NCBI RefSeq assembly: GCF_016598535.1
Contig: NZ_CP066779.1
Coordinates: 2,418,001-2,482,000, forward strand
Source of the DNA: Rhodococcus sp. P-2
GTDB lineage: Bacteria; Actinomycetota; Actinomycetes; Mycobacteriales; Mycobacteriaceae
DNA: 64,000 nt
Direction of reading: 5' to 3'
Shown: one piece after another, positions 35,715 through 43,549 of the stretch
How the letters are laid out: each line of letters opens with the position of its first letter
Position numbering within the stretch: position 1 is the first letter of the stretch
Translations under genes and position numbers: made by a program
Notes under the pieces: model-generated
The model's database searches: none
What the model saw: the letters and a program-made list of their open reading frames with translations, nothing else
Told to the model about the DNA's origin: nothing

Positions 35715-36316
35715 CGGCCGGCTTCCAGATCCAGCAGTATCGCTTTCAGTTCGGGGCCGCCGGCGTACTGCCCGAGGCTGCCGTCGCTGCGCACCACCCG
35801 GTGACAGGGGACGACCAACGGTAGTGGGTTCTTGGCGCAGGCGGTCCCCACGGCCCGCACGGCACGTGGGCTGCCCGACGCTGCTGCGACCACCGAATAG
35901 CTTGCAGTGTGGCCGTATTCGATCTCGGGAAGATGACGCAACACTTCGCGTCGGAACCCCTTGGCGAGTTGGAAATCCAAGCGCAGATCGAATTCTCGAC
36001 GAGCACCGGCAAAGTACTCGTCCAACTCGCGAGCGACGGTGTCCAGTCGGCGCGGGTAATGAAGCACTCGGGGACTGACCGTACCGGCCAGCCGTTCCAG
36101 AACAAGGTCGTGCCCTTCGACGGCAAAAGCAACCCGCACCAAGCCCACATCGGTCGCTGCGAGCAGTAACTTCCCGACCGGCGAATCTACGGTTCGGTAT
36201 GCCACGTCGATCAACTCGGCGGCGGAGGCCTCCGCGGCCAGGCGCGCGCGAAGGCGGGCCAGAGCGCCGGCGTCAACTGCTGGAAGTGCCTCGAAAACTT
36301 CGGCATCGGTATTCAT
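35711..36316 (-). CDS. ogt: methylated-DNA-[protein]-cysteine S-methyltransferase, long form
   Basis: O6-alkylguanine-DNA alkyltransferase of 201 aa. The suicidal acceptor is C171 in PLVVPCHRVVRSDGSLGQYAGG, with the HTH-type DNA-binding region in VLRHLPEIEYGHTASYSVVA just before it. About 40 extra residues precede the standard N-terminal domain (which starts near IDVAYRTVDSPVGKLLL). They are Ala/Leu rich and helical and have no Ada zinc Cys. The ATG at 36316 overlaps the stop of the sigma-factor gene by ATGA. A second Ogt lies two genes upstream in the same operon, so this cluster has two acceptors with different N-termini. Confidence 0.9.
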   Translation of the reverse strand: MNTDAEVFEALPAVDAGALARLRARLAAEASAAELIDVAYRTVDSPVGKLLLAATDVGLVRVAFAVEGHDLVLERLAGTVSPRVLHYPRRLDTVARELDEYFAGARREFDLRLDFQLAKGFRREVLRHLPEIEYGHTASYSVVAAASGSPRAVRAVGTACAKNPLPLVVPCHRVVRSDGSLGQYAGGPELKAILLDLEAGR

Positions 36317-36867
36317 GAGTGACTCCCTTCCGCAGCGGTGGCGGACAGATAGGTTCTTCGTAAGGTGGCGATTCCGTCGGCGCCCGCCCGTCTGGCTGCT
36401 GCCGGCGTATTGCCGAGGATGTCCGCGATCTCTGCGTACGGCAGCCCACCCAGAAAGTGATAGGCAACTGCCGCACGTTGTTTGAGCGGTAGCTGTTCGA
36501 GGGCGTCCCACAATTCGTGATCCCACGTTCCCGGTACGCCGATTCGCGTCGGCAGTTCCGGAACGTCGTCTGTCGGGACGGCCACGCGGGCACGCACTCG
36601 GGTGATGTCGATCGCCTTGCGATGCGCGATGGTCACCAGCCAGGCTTCGACGTTCGCGTCCGGGTTCAGATCCGGATAGGCCCGCATCGCTGCAATGAAC
36701 GTCTCGGACCACGCGTCCTCGGCGTCGACGGGACCGACCACAGCGCGGCAGACACGCAGGACCACCGCACCGTATTCGGTCACGACGTCTTCGAACGGTT
36801 TGAGTGTCACGAGCGGTAGACGTTCCCGATCACCGAATTGTGAGTCGAACGCATCAGAAGAGAACAT
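36313..36867 (-). CDS. ECF-type sigma-70 factor within an alkylation-repair operon
   Basis: RNA polymerase sigma factor of 184 aa. Region 2 (VVLRVCRAVVGPVDAEDAWSETFIAAMRAYP to WLVTIAHRKAIDITRVRAR) spans about residues 34-97, and region 4 (LEQLPLKQRAAVAYHFLGGLPYAEIADILG) about 125-158, with a short tail. No anti-sigma gene and no extra C-terminal domain is seen. Its start lies 14 bp inside the upstream ogt gene and its stop overlaps the downstream ogt start, so all four genes should be translated together. The position suggests it drives this operon or a wider alkylation response in place of an Ada activator. That role is inferred from context only. Confidence 0.88.
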   Translation of the reverse strand: MFSSDAFDSQFGDRERLPLVTLKPFEDVVTEYGAVVLRVCRAVVGPVDAEDAWSETFIAAMRAYPDLNPDANVEAWLVTIAHRKAIDITRVRARVAVPTDDVPELPTRIGVPGTWDHELWDALEQLPLKQRAAVAYHFLGGLPYAEIADILGNTPAAARRAGADGIATLRRTYLSATAAEGSHS

Positions 36868-37354
36868 CCGATTCGCCGCCGTGCTCGCGGTCGAGCAGGA
36901 ACCTCTTGCGTTCGAGACCGCCGGCGAAACCGGTCAGGCTGCCGTCGCTACCGACCACGCGATGGCAGGGAACGATGATGCTGATCGGATTCTTGCCGTT
37001 GGCAGCGGCGGCAGCACGGATCGCAAGTGGGTTACCCAAAGTTTGCGCGAGCTCCATGTAGGTCCAGGTTTCGCCGTAGGGGATCGTTCGCAAGGTATCC
37101 CAGACCCGTTTCTGGAACCCTGTGCCCACGGGCGCCAGCGGCACGGAGAACTCCGTGCGATCCCCCTCGAAGTACTCGGCGAGCTGCGATTCGACTTCAC
37201 CGAAGACCGCTGTGGAACGATCACCGAACGTGGACTCGTCCGGCTTGTGACGATGCTCCGCCATGTACAGCCCGCAGAGGTTTTCACCTGCCGCTACCAG
37301 CGTCAACGCCCCGATCGGCGAATCGATCACAGTGTGTGTACGGATAGCCGTCAT
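36854..37354 (-). CDS. ogt: methylated-DNA-[protein]-cysteine S-methyltransferase, short form
   Basis: O6-alkylguanine-DNA alkyltransferase of 166 aa, standard Ogt size. The active-site motif IIVPCHRVVGSDGSLTGFAGG has acceptor C130, preceded by the HTH region RVWDTLRTIPYGETWTYMELA. The start is supported by GGAAGGA eight bases before the ATG. It is the first gene of the minus-strand operon with the sigma factor, a second ogt and alkA. Having this gene first means the fastest repair enzyme is made before its putative regulator. No canonical -10/-35 is obvious in the 144 bp upstream. Confidence 0.93.
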   Translation of the reverse strand: MTAIRTHTVIDSPIGALTLVAAGENLCGLYMAEHRHKPDESTFGDRSTAVFGEVESQLAEYFEGDRTEFSVPLAPVGTGFQKRVWDTLRTIPYGETWTYMELAQTLGNPLAIRAAAAANGKNPISIIVPCHRVVGSDGSLTGFAGGLERKRFLLDREHGGESDVLF

Positions 37355-37498
37355 GTCTCGATCCTTCCAGGTTGCGCGGTGCAGCAGGCAGCGGGTGAAT
37401 TGATTGTCCGTGCCGGCACCGACACCTCGAAGACGCCGCGAGCCTCGTGAATGTGAGATTTACCTGTACTTTGACGTCACATCAGGCAGTATCGAGGG

Positions 37499-38044
37499 AT
37501 GGCTCTAGTTTTGCCCGGCAGCTCCACCGTCGTCCGATCCGTCGGCGACGTGGTGCACTGGTCCCTGTCCACGGTCGCTTTTGCGGTCACCCTGCCCACT
37601 CGACTGGAGGCGCTCCTCTTCTCGGTCGAGAGGTTGGTGGCGCGCATCAACCAGATCGCCGACAACGCCGACCGCGTGGTCATCGGAGCCGCCGCCGTGA
37701 CCGTTCGAGCTGAGACGCTGGTCGAGGCCGTCGAGCAGACCTCGGACATCGCGGGACAGCTCCTCGAGATCTACGAGCCCATTGCATTGCAGCTCGCGCC
37801 GCTGGCGGCCAGATTCGCCGACGACCTGTCCGAGGCGGAGGTCAGCGCCGCGATCAAACTGATCGACCAACTGCCGGAGCTCACCGACCGCGTGACCGCG
37901 GTCCTGCCCATCCTCGGAACCTTGGACTCCGTCTCGCCCGAGATCCACGAACTCCTCGGAGTGGTCAAGGACCTGCGGCAGGCGATCGTCGGAGTGCCCG
38001 GCTTCCACTTCTTCCGCAAGCGAGGCGAAGCCAAGCTGGATTGA
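37499..38044 (+). CDS. conserved helical protein of unknown function
   Basis: Protein of 181 aa, almost wholly helical. Residues 15-45 are moderately hydrophobic (VHWSLSTVAFAVTLPTRLEALL). Then come heptad-like amphipathic stretches with Val/Leu/Ala and regularly spaced Asp/Glu/Arg (ARINQIADNADRVVIGAAAVTVRAETLVEAVEQTSD, about 48-83), resembling apolipoprotein- or phasin-like helices. The short basic C-terminus is FFRKRGEAKLD. I do not recognise the family. It could associate with membranes or lipid surfaces. It abuts the convergent SDR gene with no gap between the stops (38044/38045). Confidence 0.72.
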   Translation: MALVLPGSSTVVRSVGDVVHWSLSTVAFAVTLPTRLEALLFSVERLVARINQIADNADRVVIGAAAVTVRAETLVEAVEQTSDIAGQLLEIYEPIALQLAPLAARFADDLSEAEVSAAIKLIDQLPELTDRVTAVLPILGTLDSVSPEIHELLGVVKDLRQAIVGVPGFHFFRKRGEAKLD

Positions 38045-38782
38045 TCAGGCCGAGTAGCCGTTGGTTCCGGCTCGCGTCATGACGACCTTCGGAACCACGG
38101 CTCGAGACGAGAGCTTGAGCAGTCCGTCCACCAACTCCACGATGTCGTCGACCTTGATCATGGTCTCGGGTGTGATCCGATCGTGCGTCCACGCCGACAT
38201 GTCCGTGTCGACGTAACCGGGAGCAATGGCCGTCGCGCTCACTCCGTTTCCGGATTCCTCGGCATTGAGTGCTTCGACCATCGAAATGAGTGCAGCTTTG
38301 GTGGCTCCGTAGACAGCCAGGCCGCTCTCGGCGTAGACGCCGGCCATCGAGGCGAGAGCGATCACTTTCGCGCCACCGGCAAGGTCCGCGTCCGCCGCAG
38401 TGCGCAGGAGCGGCAGTGATGCTTGTAGGAGCGCGAACGGTGTCCGCAGATTGACGGCGACGGTCTTGTCGAAACGTCGCATGGGGTAATCCGCTACTCG
38501 CCCACTGGTTCCCACTCCGGCGTTGAGGACGAGGGCCCGCATGGAGCCGAACCGATCGCCGTGCGTGGCGACGAGTGCTGAGGCGAAGTTCTCGTCCGCC
38601 ATGTCACCTGCCGAGACTACGACGTCCGGCGATCCGGCGCGCGTAAGTTCTTCGGCGACGACCGCAAGTCGTTCGGCGTCACGGGCGGTGATGGTCAATC
38701 CGTACCCTTGAGATGCCAGGCGCGTTGCGATGCCGAGGCCGATTCCCTTGGAGGCGCCGGTGACCAGTGCTGATCGAGTCAT
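38045..38782 (-). CDS. short-chain dehydrogenase/reductase
   Basis: SDR of 245 aa. The cofactor motif TGASKGIG is at residues 8-15, NAGV near 89, the catalytic Ser in IALASMAG near 141, and YGATKAAL near 155. The fold is classical and the basic residue context after the motif (TARDAERL) suggests NADP(H). The ATG at 38782 overlaps the stop of the APH-kinase gene (ATGA at 38779-38782). The gene order acyl-CoA dehydrogenase / APH kinase / SDR resembles the 4-hydroxy-acid (levulinate) route, in which an SDR interconverts the 4-oxo and 4-hydroxy acyl-CoA. That assignment is inferred. Confidence 0.9.
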   Translation of the reverse strand: MTRSALVTGASKGIGLGIATRLASQGYGLTITARDAERLAVVAEELTRAGSPDVVVSAGDMADENFASALVATHGDRFGSMRALVLNAGVGTSGRVADYPMRRFDKTVAVNLRTPFALLQASLPLLRTAADADLAGGAKVIALASMAGVYAESGLAVYGATKAALISMVEALNAEESGNGVSATAIAPGYVDTDMSAWTHDRITPETMIKVDDIVELVDGLLKLSSRAVVPKVVMTRAGTNGYSA

Positions 38783-39804
38783 TCGAATTTTCCTTGCAGT
38801 GCATTGAGTCCGGCCGAGATCAGTTCCGGCACAGAAGATCCAGCCTTGTCGAATCCCCCACCGACGGTGGCGCCTGCTCGGTATCGGTGATCGATACCCT
38901 GCGCCACGACGGCGAGTTTGAAGAACCCGAGCGCCATGTAGAAGTTCCAGTGCGCCAGCTCTCGACCCGATACGGTCGAATACCGTTGCGCCAGATCGAC
39001 AACAGAGGGTAGTGACGGGCTCGTCCACGCGGCAGGTTCACCCAGAACCAGATCCAAGGCGGGGTGCCGGTAGACGCACATCATCGCGATGTCCGCCAGC
39101 GGATCTCCCAGCGTCGAGAGTTCCCAGTCCACCACTGCGGCAACCTTGGTGACGTCGTTCGCCGCAAGGATCGTGTTGTCGATCCGGTAGTCGCCGTGCA
39201 CGATCGACGAAGCCGATTCAGCCGGAATCATGTCCGCGAGGCTCGAGGCCAACCTGTCCACGTCTGCCGAGTCCTCAATCTTGACGCGCGACCATTGACC
39301 GGCCCACAACTTCACCTGGCGGGCGACATAACCGTCGGGACGGCCGAGTCCGCCGAGACCCACGGCGTTGTAATCGACGTCGTGCAGGGCGGCCAGTACA
39401 CGCACCAATTCGTCGGTGCACTGCGTTACCTGCTCTGCCGAAACAGCTTCCAGCTCGGTTTTGGTCCGGATCACCTGACCGGTGACGAACTCGACCACCG
39501 TGAACGACGCACCCATCACCGAGGCGTCCTCGCACAGCACGACGGTCGGCGCGACCGGTACTGCAGTGTTCTGCAACGCCGAGGTGATTCGGAACTCGCG
39601 CGCAACGTCGTGCGCCGACGGCGTGAGACCGGCGGTAGGTGGACGACGCAGAATCCACTTCGAGTTGTCGTCGAAGATTCCGTAGGTGAGATTGGATTTG
39701 CCGCCTGAAATCAGTTCGGCTCGCAACTCACCGCTGACCGTGACGCCTGCGGCTTGCAGATACTTGTGGAGCGCCGCGAGATCGAGTCCTGGAAAGTCCG
39801 TCAC
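38779..39804 (-). CDS. APH-family phosphotransferase (acyl-CoA kinase-like)
   Basis: Aminoglycoside-phosphotransferase-fold kinase of 341 aa. N-terminal ELISGGKSNLTYGI and WILRRPP form the ATP-binding lobe. The catalytic loop IVHGDYRIDNTIL is near residue 205 and the metal-binding VVDWELSTLGDPLADIA near 228. This kinase subfamily is the bacterial match to the N-terminal half of ACAD10/ACAD11 and to LvaA, which phosphorylate the 4-hydroxyl of 4-hydroxyacyl-CoA. The GTG at 39804 overlaps the stop of the acyl-CoA dehydrogenase gene (GTGA), and its own stop overlaps the SDR start. Such tight coupling supports a functional pair. Drug resistance is unlikely. Confidence 0.9.
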   Translation of the reverse strand: MTDFPGLDLAALHKYLQAAGVTVSGELRAELISGGKSNLTYGIFDDNSKWILRRPPTAGLTPSAHDVAREFRITSALQNTAVPVAPTVVLCEDASVMGASFTVVEFVTGQVIRTKTELEAVSAEQVTQCTDELVRVLAALHDVDYNAVGLGGLGRPDGYVARQVKLWAGQWSRVKIEDSADVDRLASSLADMIPAESASSIVHGDYRIDNTILAANDVTKVAAVVDWELSTLGDPLADIAMMCVYRHPALDLVLGEPAAWTSPSLPSVVDLAQRYSTVSGRELAHWNFYMALGFFKLAVVAQGIDHRYRAGATVGGGFDKAGSSVPELISAGLNALQGKFE

Positions 39805-41012
39805 TTCGACTCCTCCCGAGCGGCCCGCTTCGCGGCTCCGACAACACGTTTCGCGATTGCCCAGCGATGAACCTCGGACGGGCCGTCGTAGACGCGGAAG
39901 GGACGCACTTCGCGGGACAACCGTGCCAGGGGCAGATCGCCGGACACGCCCATTCCGCCACACATCTGAATGGAGCGGTCGACGATCCGGAAGATCGCCT
40001 CGGCCGCATAGGTCTTCGCGATGGAGGTCGCGTTGCTGGCGTGTCCACCCTGATCGAGCTCGAAGCAGGCCTGGACCAAGAGCGCGCGGCTGGCCGCGAT
40101 GTCGATCTCGTTGTCGGCGACCATCTTCTGGATCATTCCGAGATCACCGAGTTTCGAGCCGAAACCTTCACGCTCGGCAACCCTGGCCACGGCAACGTCG
40201 TGGCCGCGGCGCGCTGCACCGAGCCAGCGCATCACGTGCGTCATGCGGGCGGGACCGAGGCGAACCTGGGCGTAGGCGAAACCTTGATCGACCTCACCGA
40301 GAACAGCCTCGTCGGGAACGACGAGATCCTCGAACGTGACCTCGCAGTGCCCGCCGATCATGGCCTTGTCCAGGGTGTCGATGTGCCGCCCCACGACGAG
40401 ACCCGCAGTGTCCGTCGGCGCCAGGAACATGGTCGCTCCGCCGCGCTGCCCGGGCTCGCCGGAGGTGCGCGCCATGATGATGAAGAATCCGGCACCGTCG
40501 GCGCCGGTGATGAACCACTTCTTACCGTTGATCTTCCAGCCGCCGGGGACCTTCTCCGCGCGGGTGTTCAAGGCCGAGGGGTCGGATCCGGCTCCGGGCG
40601 CAGGCTCGGTCATGGCGAAGGCCGACCGCATGTCCCCGCTCGCGAGCGGCGCGAGGAACTGCTGCTTCTGCGCTTCGTTCGCGACGTGGGCCAGCATGTG
40701 GACATTGCCCTCGTCCGGCGCAGCGATGTTGAGCGCAGTCGGGCCGAAGAGCGAGTAGCCGGCTTCCTCGAAGACCGGCGCGCGATCACTCATGTTGAGC
40801 CCGTGGCCGCCGTATTCGATCGGCGCATGCGGGGCGAAGACACCTGCTTCTTTTGCTGCCGCCTGCATCTCGATACGGATGGCGTCGCCACCCGCGACGG
40901 CGATGTCACCGGCGTGTTCGTCTTCGATGGGGAGCACTACGTTGCGCGTGAAGTCGCGCGTCTTCTCGATCAGCGCCACCACCTCGGGCGCGTACGTCAG
41001 ATCGATTGCCAC
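39801..41012 (-). CDS. acyl-CoA dehydrogenase of the ACAD10/11-LvaC type
   Basis: Acyl-CoA dehydrogenase-fold protein of 403 aa. It has AFAMTEPAPGAGSDPSAL near residue 130, WFITGADGAGF near 161 and IQMCGGMGVSGDLPLARLSRE near the end. At the position where most relatives have the catalytic Glu (Y-E-G-T), the sequence is YDGPSEVHRW, the pattern I associate with ACAD11-like enzymes. The GTG at 41012 is chosen because GGAGGT sits at good distance. With the coupled APH kinase it probably removes phosphate and forms the 2,3-enoyl-CoA from a 4-hydroxyacyl-CoA. An 18-bp palindrome lies 25 bp upstream. Confidence 0.9.
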   Translation of the reverse strand: MAIDLTYAPEVVALIEKTRDFTRNVVLPIEDEHAGDIAVAGGDAIRIEMQAAAKEAGVFAPHAPIEYGGHGLNMSDRAPVFEEAGYSLFGPTALNIAAPDEGNVHMLAHVANEAQKQQFLAPLASGDMRSAFAMTEPAPGAGSDPSALNTRAEKVPGGWKINGKKWFITGADGAGFFIIMARTSGEPGQRGGATMFLAPTDTAGLVVGRHIDTLDKAMIGGHCEVTFEDLVVPDEAVLGEVDQGFAYAQVRLGPARMTHVMRWLGAARRGHDVAVARVAEREGFGSKLGDLGMIQKMVADNEIDIAASRALLVQACFELDQGGHASNATSIAKTYAAEAIFRIVDRSIQMCGGMGVSGDLPLARLSREVRPFRVYDGPSEVHRWAIAKRVVGAAKRAAREESK

Positions 41013-41037
41013 CAGACACCTCCGAATGAACATCCCG

Positions 41038-41055
41038 ACCGAGCGATCGCTCGGT
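41038..41055. promoter_or_regulatory. 18-bp perfect palindrome upstream of the ACAD/APH/SDR operon
   Basis: ACCGAGCGATCGCTCGGT at 41038-41055 is a full palindrome, 25 bp before the GTG at 41012. It lies in the 75-bp gap after the ABC-exporter stop (41088). The ACCGA-CG-TCGGT look is common for TetR-type repressors of fatty and branched acid catabolism. No such regulator gene adjoins this operon, since the TetR gene at 42962 has its own, different, operator. Confidence 0.72.
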
Positions 41056-41087
41056 ACCAGCACTCTCGCACACGCCGACGCGTCGGG

Positions 41088-42866
41088 TCAACAATCCTCG
41101 AGCATCGCCTCGCCCTGATCGAGCCTGCCGGCAACCACCATGTCGCGGTACAGATCGTCCTTGTCCATGAGCTCGTCATGGTTGCCGATGTTGCGGATCC
41201 GACCGTCCTCCATGACCACGATCCAGTCGGCGTCACGCACCGTCGAGAGCCGGTGAGCGATAGTCACCACGGCGCCGGTGCGCGCACGTTCGTTGATCGC
41301 GTCGACAATCGCAGCTTCGGTGAGCGTGTCGACCTGGGCTGTGGCTTCGTCGAGCAGAAGCAAAGCACTCGGTCGCAGAACTGCGCGTGCCATCGCGATC
41401 CGCTGACGTTGGCCGCCCGACAGCGACGTGGCGGTCAGTGCGGTGTCGAGTCCGTTGGGCAGGGCCTCGATCGCGTCGTCGAGGCGGAGCAAGCGCAGAA
41501 CGGACTGCACCTCTTCGTCCGTTGCGTCGGGATGGCTGAAGACGACGTTCTCCCGAATCGTTCCGGGCACCACCGGGGTCTCCTGCTCCACGTACGCGAG
41601 ACTCTCTCGCACAGCCCGGTGATCGAGCGCGTCGTAACCGACACCATGCAGGAGAACCTCACCCGATCGGGGCTCGACGAATCGCAGGACGGTGGAGAGC
41701 AATGTCGTCTTTCCGGCACCCGACGGGCCGACGATGGCCATGTGCCCACGCTCGGGGATGACCAGCGAGACATCGCGCAACGCAGGCTGGTTGGAGCCGT
41801 GGTAGCTCACGGTGACGTCGCGCAACTCGATCAGCGGCGCGGCTGCGCTCGTTTTCTCGACTACGTCCACGACCTCGTCGTACTGCTCGGTGGGCAACGA
41901 TTGCATCTCGCGGATCCGGATAGCTGCCGCGATTCCCGACTGAACGGACGTCACGTTCTGCGCAAGCTCGGACACCGGCCCCATCAGTGTGAAGGCGTAG
42001 AGCAGAAACGCGATGAGCGTCGAGACTGCCATTTCGCCGTCGGCGACGCGCCAGGCACCGAACCCAAGGATGGCAATGATCGACCCTTGGATGGCGGTCC
42101 AGGCGACGGTCCATGCGGTCGCGGATACTCGAACCGCTGTGATCGCATGCTTTTTCGCATCGGACGCGTTGCTCGTCACCAGAGCGCCGACGCGATCCTC
42201 GGCCAGGGAAACCTTGACCGTCCGGATCGCACGTAAACCGCCCTCGAGAACGCCGCCGAGCTGACCGAGCGATTCCTGGGTTCGCGCCTCGGCTGCGGAG
42301 ATCCGCGGCATCAGAACGGCAAAGAGTATGGAGGCGAACACGATTGCCACCATGGTCACACCCAGCAACGGCAGATCCAGAACGCCCATCAGAACGATTG
42401 TTCCGATGGTCAACGCGGCTGCGTTGAGAATATTCACTGCGGCCGACGACGCCGCCTCCCGCAGCAGCAAGGTGTCCGAGGTGACCCGGGTGACCAATTC
42501 GCCGACCGATCGCGATTGCAGCGAAGGCACGGTCGCGGCGAGGAATCGCCTCACGAGCGAAGACCGGGCGTCGAAGACAACCCTCTCGGCAGCGGTCCCG
42601 AGAACGATCCACTGAGCACAGCCGAGCACCGCACCGACGACCAGGAGGACGACGAGCGTGAGGATCGGCCCCTTCAGCGACGCACCGGTGTCGAGGGTGT
42701 CGAGAACCCATTTGGTGACCATCGGCGTTGCCAGCGTTGCCGCGGAACCGCACAGAGCCAGCACCAATCCGAGGAGGAGCGAGGGCAGATGCGGGCGAGC
42801 GAACTCCGAGAGGACGCGGAGATTGCTCCATTTCGGCGCGGGCTGAGGCGCATCGGATTCAAGCAT
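41088..42866 (-). CDS. ABC exporter, fused permease and ATPase
   Basis: Half-size ABC exporter of 592 aa. Six membrane helices in residues 25-310 make a type IV exporter domain. The ATPase has Walker A GPSGAGKTTLL near 379, signature LSGGQRQRIAMARA near 479, Walker B ALLLLDEATAQ near 500 and H-loop IAHRLSTV near 535, all intact. It probably works as a homodimer exporting a drug or lipid. The ATG at 42866 has no ribosome site and lies 4 bp from a 26-bp palindrome, so the transcript may be leaderless. The divergent TetR gene is the probable regulator. Confidence 0.92.
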   Translation of the reverse strand: MLESDAPQPAPKWSNLRVLSEFARPHLPSLLLGLVLALCGSAATLATPMVTKWVLDTLDTGASLKGPILTLVVLLVVGAVLGCAQWIVLGTAAERVVFDARSSLVRRFLAATVPSLQSRSVGELVTRVTSDTLLLREAASSAAVNILNAAALTIGTIVLMGVLDLPLLGVTMVAIVFASILFAVLMPRISAAEARTQESLGQLGGVLEGGLRAIRTVKVSLAEDRVGALVTSNASDAKKHAITAVRVSATAWTVAWTAIQGSIIAILGFGAWRVADGEMAVSTLIAFLLYAFTLMGPVSELAQNVTSVQSGIAAAIRIREMQSLPTEQYDEVVDVVEKTSAAAPLIELRDVTVSYHGSNQPALRDVSLVIPERGHMAIVGPSGAGKTTLLSTVLRFVEPRSGEVLLHGVGYDALDHRAVRESLAYVEQETPVVPGTIRENVVFSHPDATDEEVQSVLRLLRLDDAIEALPNGLDTALTATSLSGGQRQRIAMARAVLRPSALLLLDEATAQVDTLTEAAIVDAINERARTGAVVTIAHRLSTVRDADWIVVMEDGRIRNIGNHDELMDKDDLYRDMVVAGRLDQGEAMLEDC

Positions 42867-42869
42867 GAA

Positions 42870-42895
42870 TTTATGGAACACGAATGTTCCATAAA
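42870..42895. promoter_or_regulatory. 26-bp TetR-type operator between ABC exporter and TetR genes
   Basis: Perfect 11-bp arms, TTTATGGAACA at 42870-42880 and its inverse at 42885-42895, with a 4-bp CGAA spacer. It touches the 5' end of the ABC gene (start 42866) and precedes the TetR gene (start 42962). Its AT-rich composition differs from its surroundings. It fits a repressor site covering the exporter promoter. Confidence 0.85.
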
Positions 42896-42961
42896 GGGCA
42901 AGAGGAATTCCGATACGGAAACACTGGATACCGAAACCTGACACGGCTACGCTTCGAATTC

Positions 42962-43549
42962 GTGACAACGATCCACAGCGCACCAGAACAAAGCGCGACC
43001 CGCGAGCGCACCCGGAAGGCCATCCTCGATGCTGCCGTTTCGGTGTTCGCATCCAAGCCGGCCGCGACGCTCAGCGAGATCGCTTCGGCGGCGAAGGTCG
43101 GACGAACCACCTTGCACCGCTACTTCCCCGAACGGTCAGACCTGGTCGACGCAGTCGCCGCCGAGGCCACCCGAGCCGTCGGTGAGGCCGCAGCGGCGGC
43201 GCGACTCGGTGAGGGCACCGGAGCCGAGGCACTGGTTCGCCTGTGCCATGAATACTTCGAATTGGCCGACCTTTTGACGGTCCTGTTCTTCACTCCCGGC
43301 GTGTATCAAGAAGATTCGTTTGCCGAGTCCGCGTCGAACGACGACGACGTCACCGACGCCATCGAGCGCGGACACTCCGACGGGTCCATCGACCCCGACA
43401 TGGGTTCGGACTGGGTGCAGAACCTGCTGTGGTCACTGCTCTACACGTCCATGGACTACGTGAACCGCGGTTCCGGGACGCGACTACAGGCCTTGGACCT
43501 GACGGTTCGCAGCCTCCGCCGCGGAATCGCGCCCGATCCCGCGGTCTAG
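42962..43549 (+). CDS. TetR-family regulator, probable repressor of the ABC exporter
   Basis: TetR-type regulator of 195 aa. The HTH is in KAILDAAVSVFASKPAATLS through EIASAAKVGRTTLHRYFPER (about residues 17-55), followed by a helical ligand domain. The GTG at 42962 is selected because the sequence upstream of it (a 26-residue extension) reads into the operator. It is divergent from the ABC exporter with a strong palindrome between them. The last 66 bp overlap, on the opposite strand, the 3' end of the LuxR-type gene. Confidence 0.88.
   Translation: MTTIHSAPEQSATRERTRKAILDAAVSVFASKPAATLSEIASAAKVGRTTLHRYFPERSDLVDAVAAEATRAVGEAAAAARLGEGTGAEALVRLCHEYFELADLLTVLFFTPGVYQEDSFAESASNDDDVTDAIERGHSDGSIDPDMGSDWVQNLLWSLLYTSMDYVNRGSGTRLQALDLTVRSLRRGIAPDPAV

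Noticed and set aside
38779-39804. APH-fold gene as an aminoglycoside resistance determinant
   Set aside because: It is translationally coupled to an acyl-CoA dehydrogenase and an SDR and has the subfamily look of acyl-CoA kinases; resistance is not supported by context.
39867-42236. 789-codon open frame on the plus strand
   Set aside because: It lies antisense to the acyl-CoA dehydrogenase and ABC exporter genes, whose motifs are complete, and its translation is His/Arg/Asp-rich without any domain. Long antisense frames are expected at this GC content.
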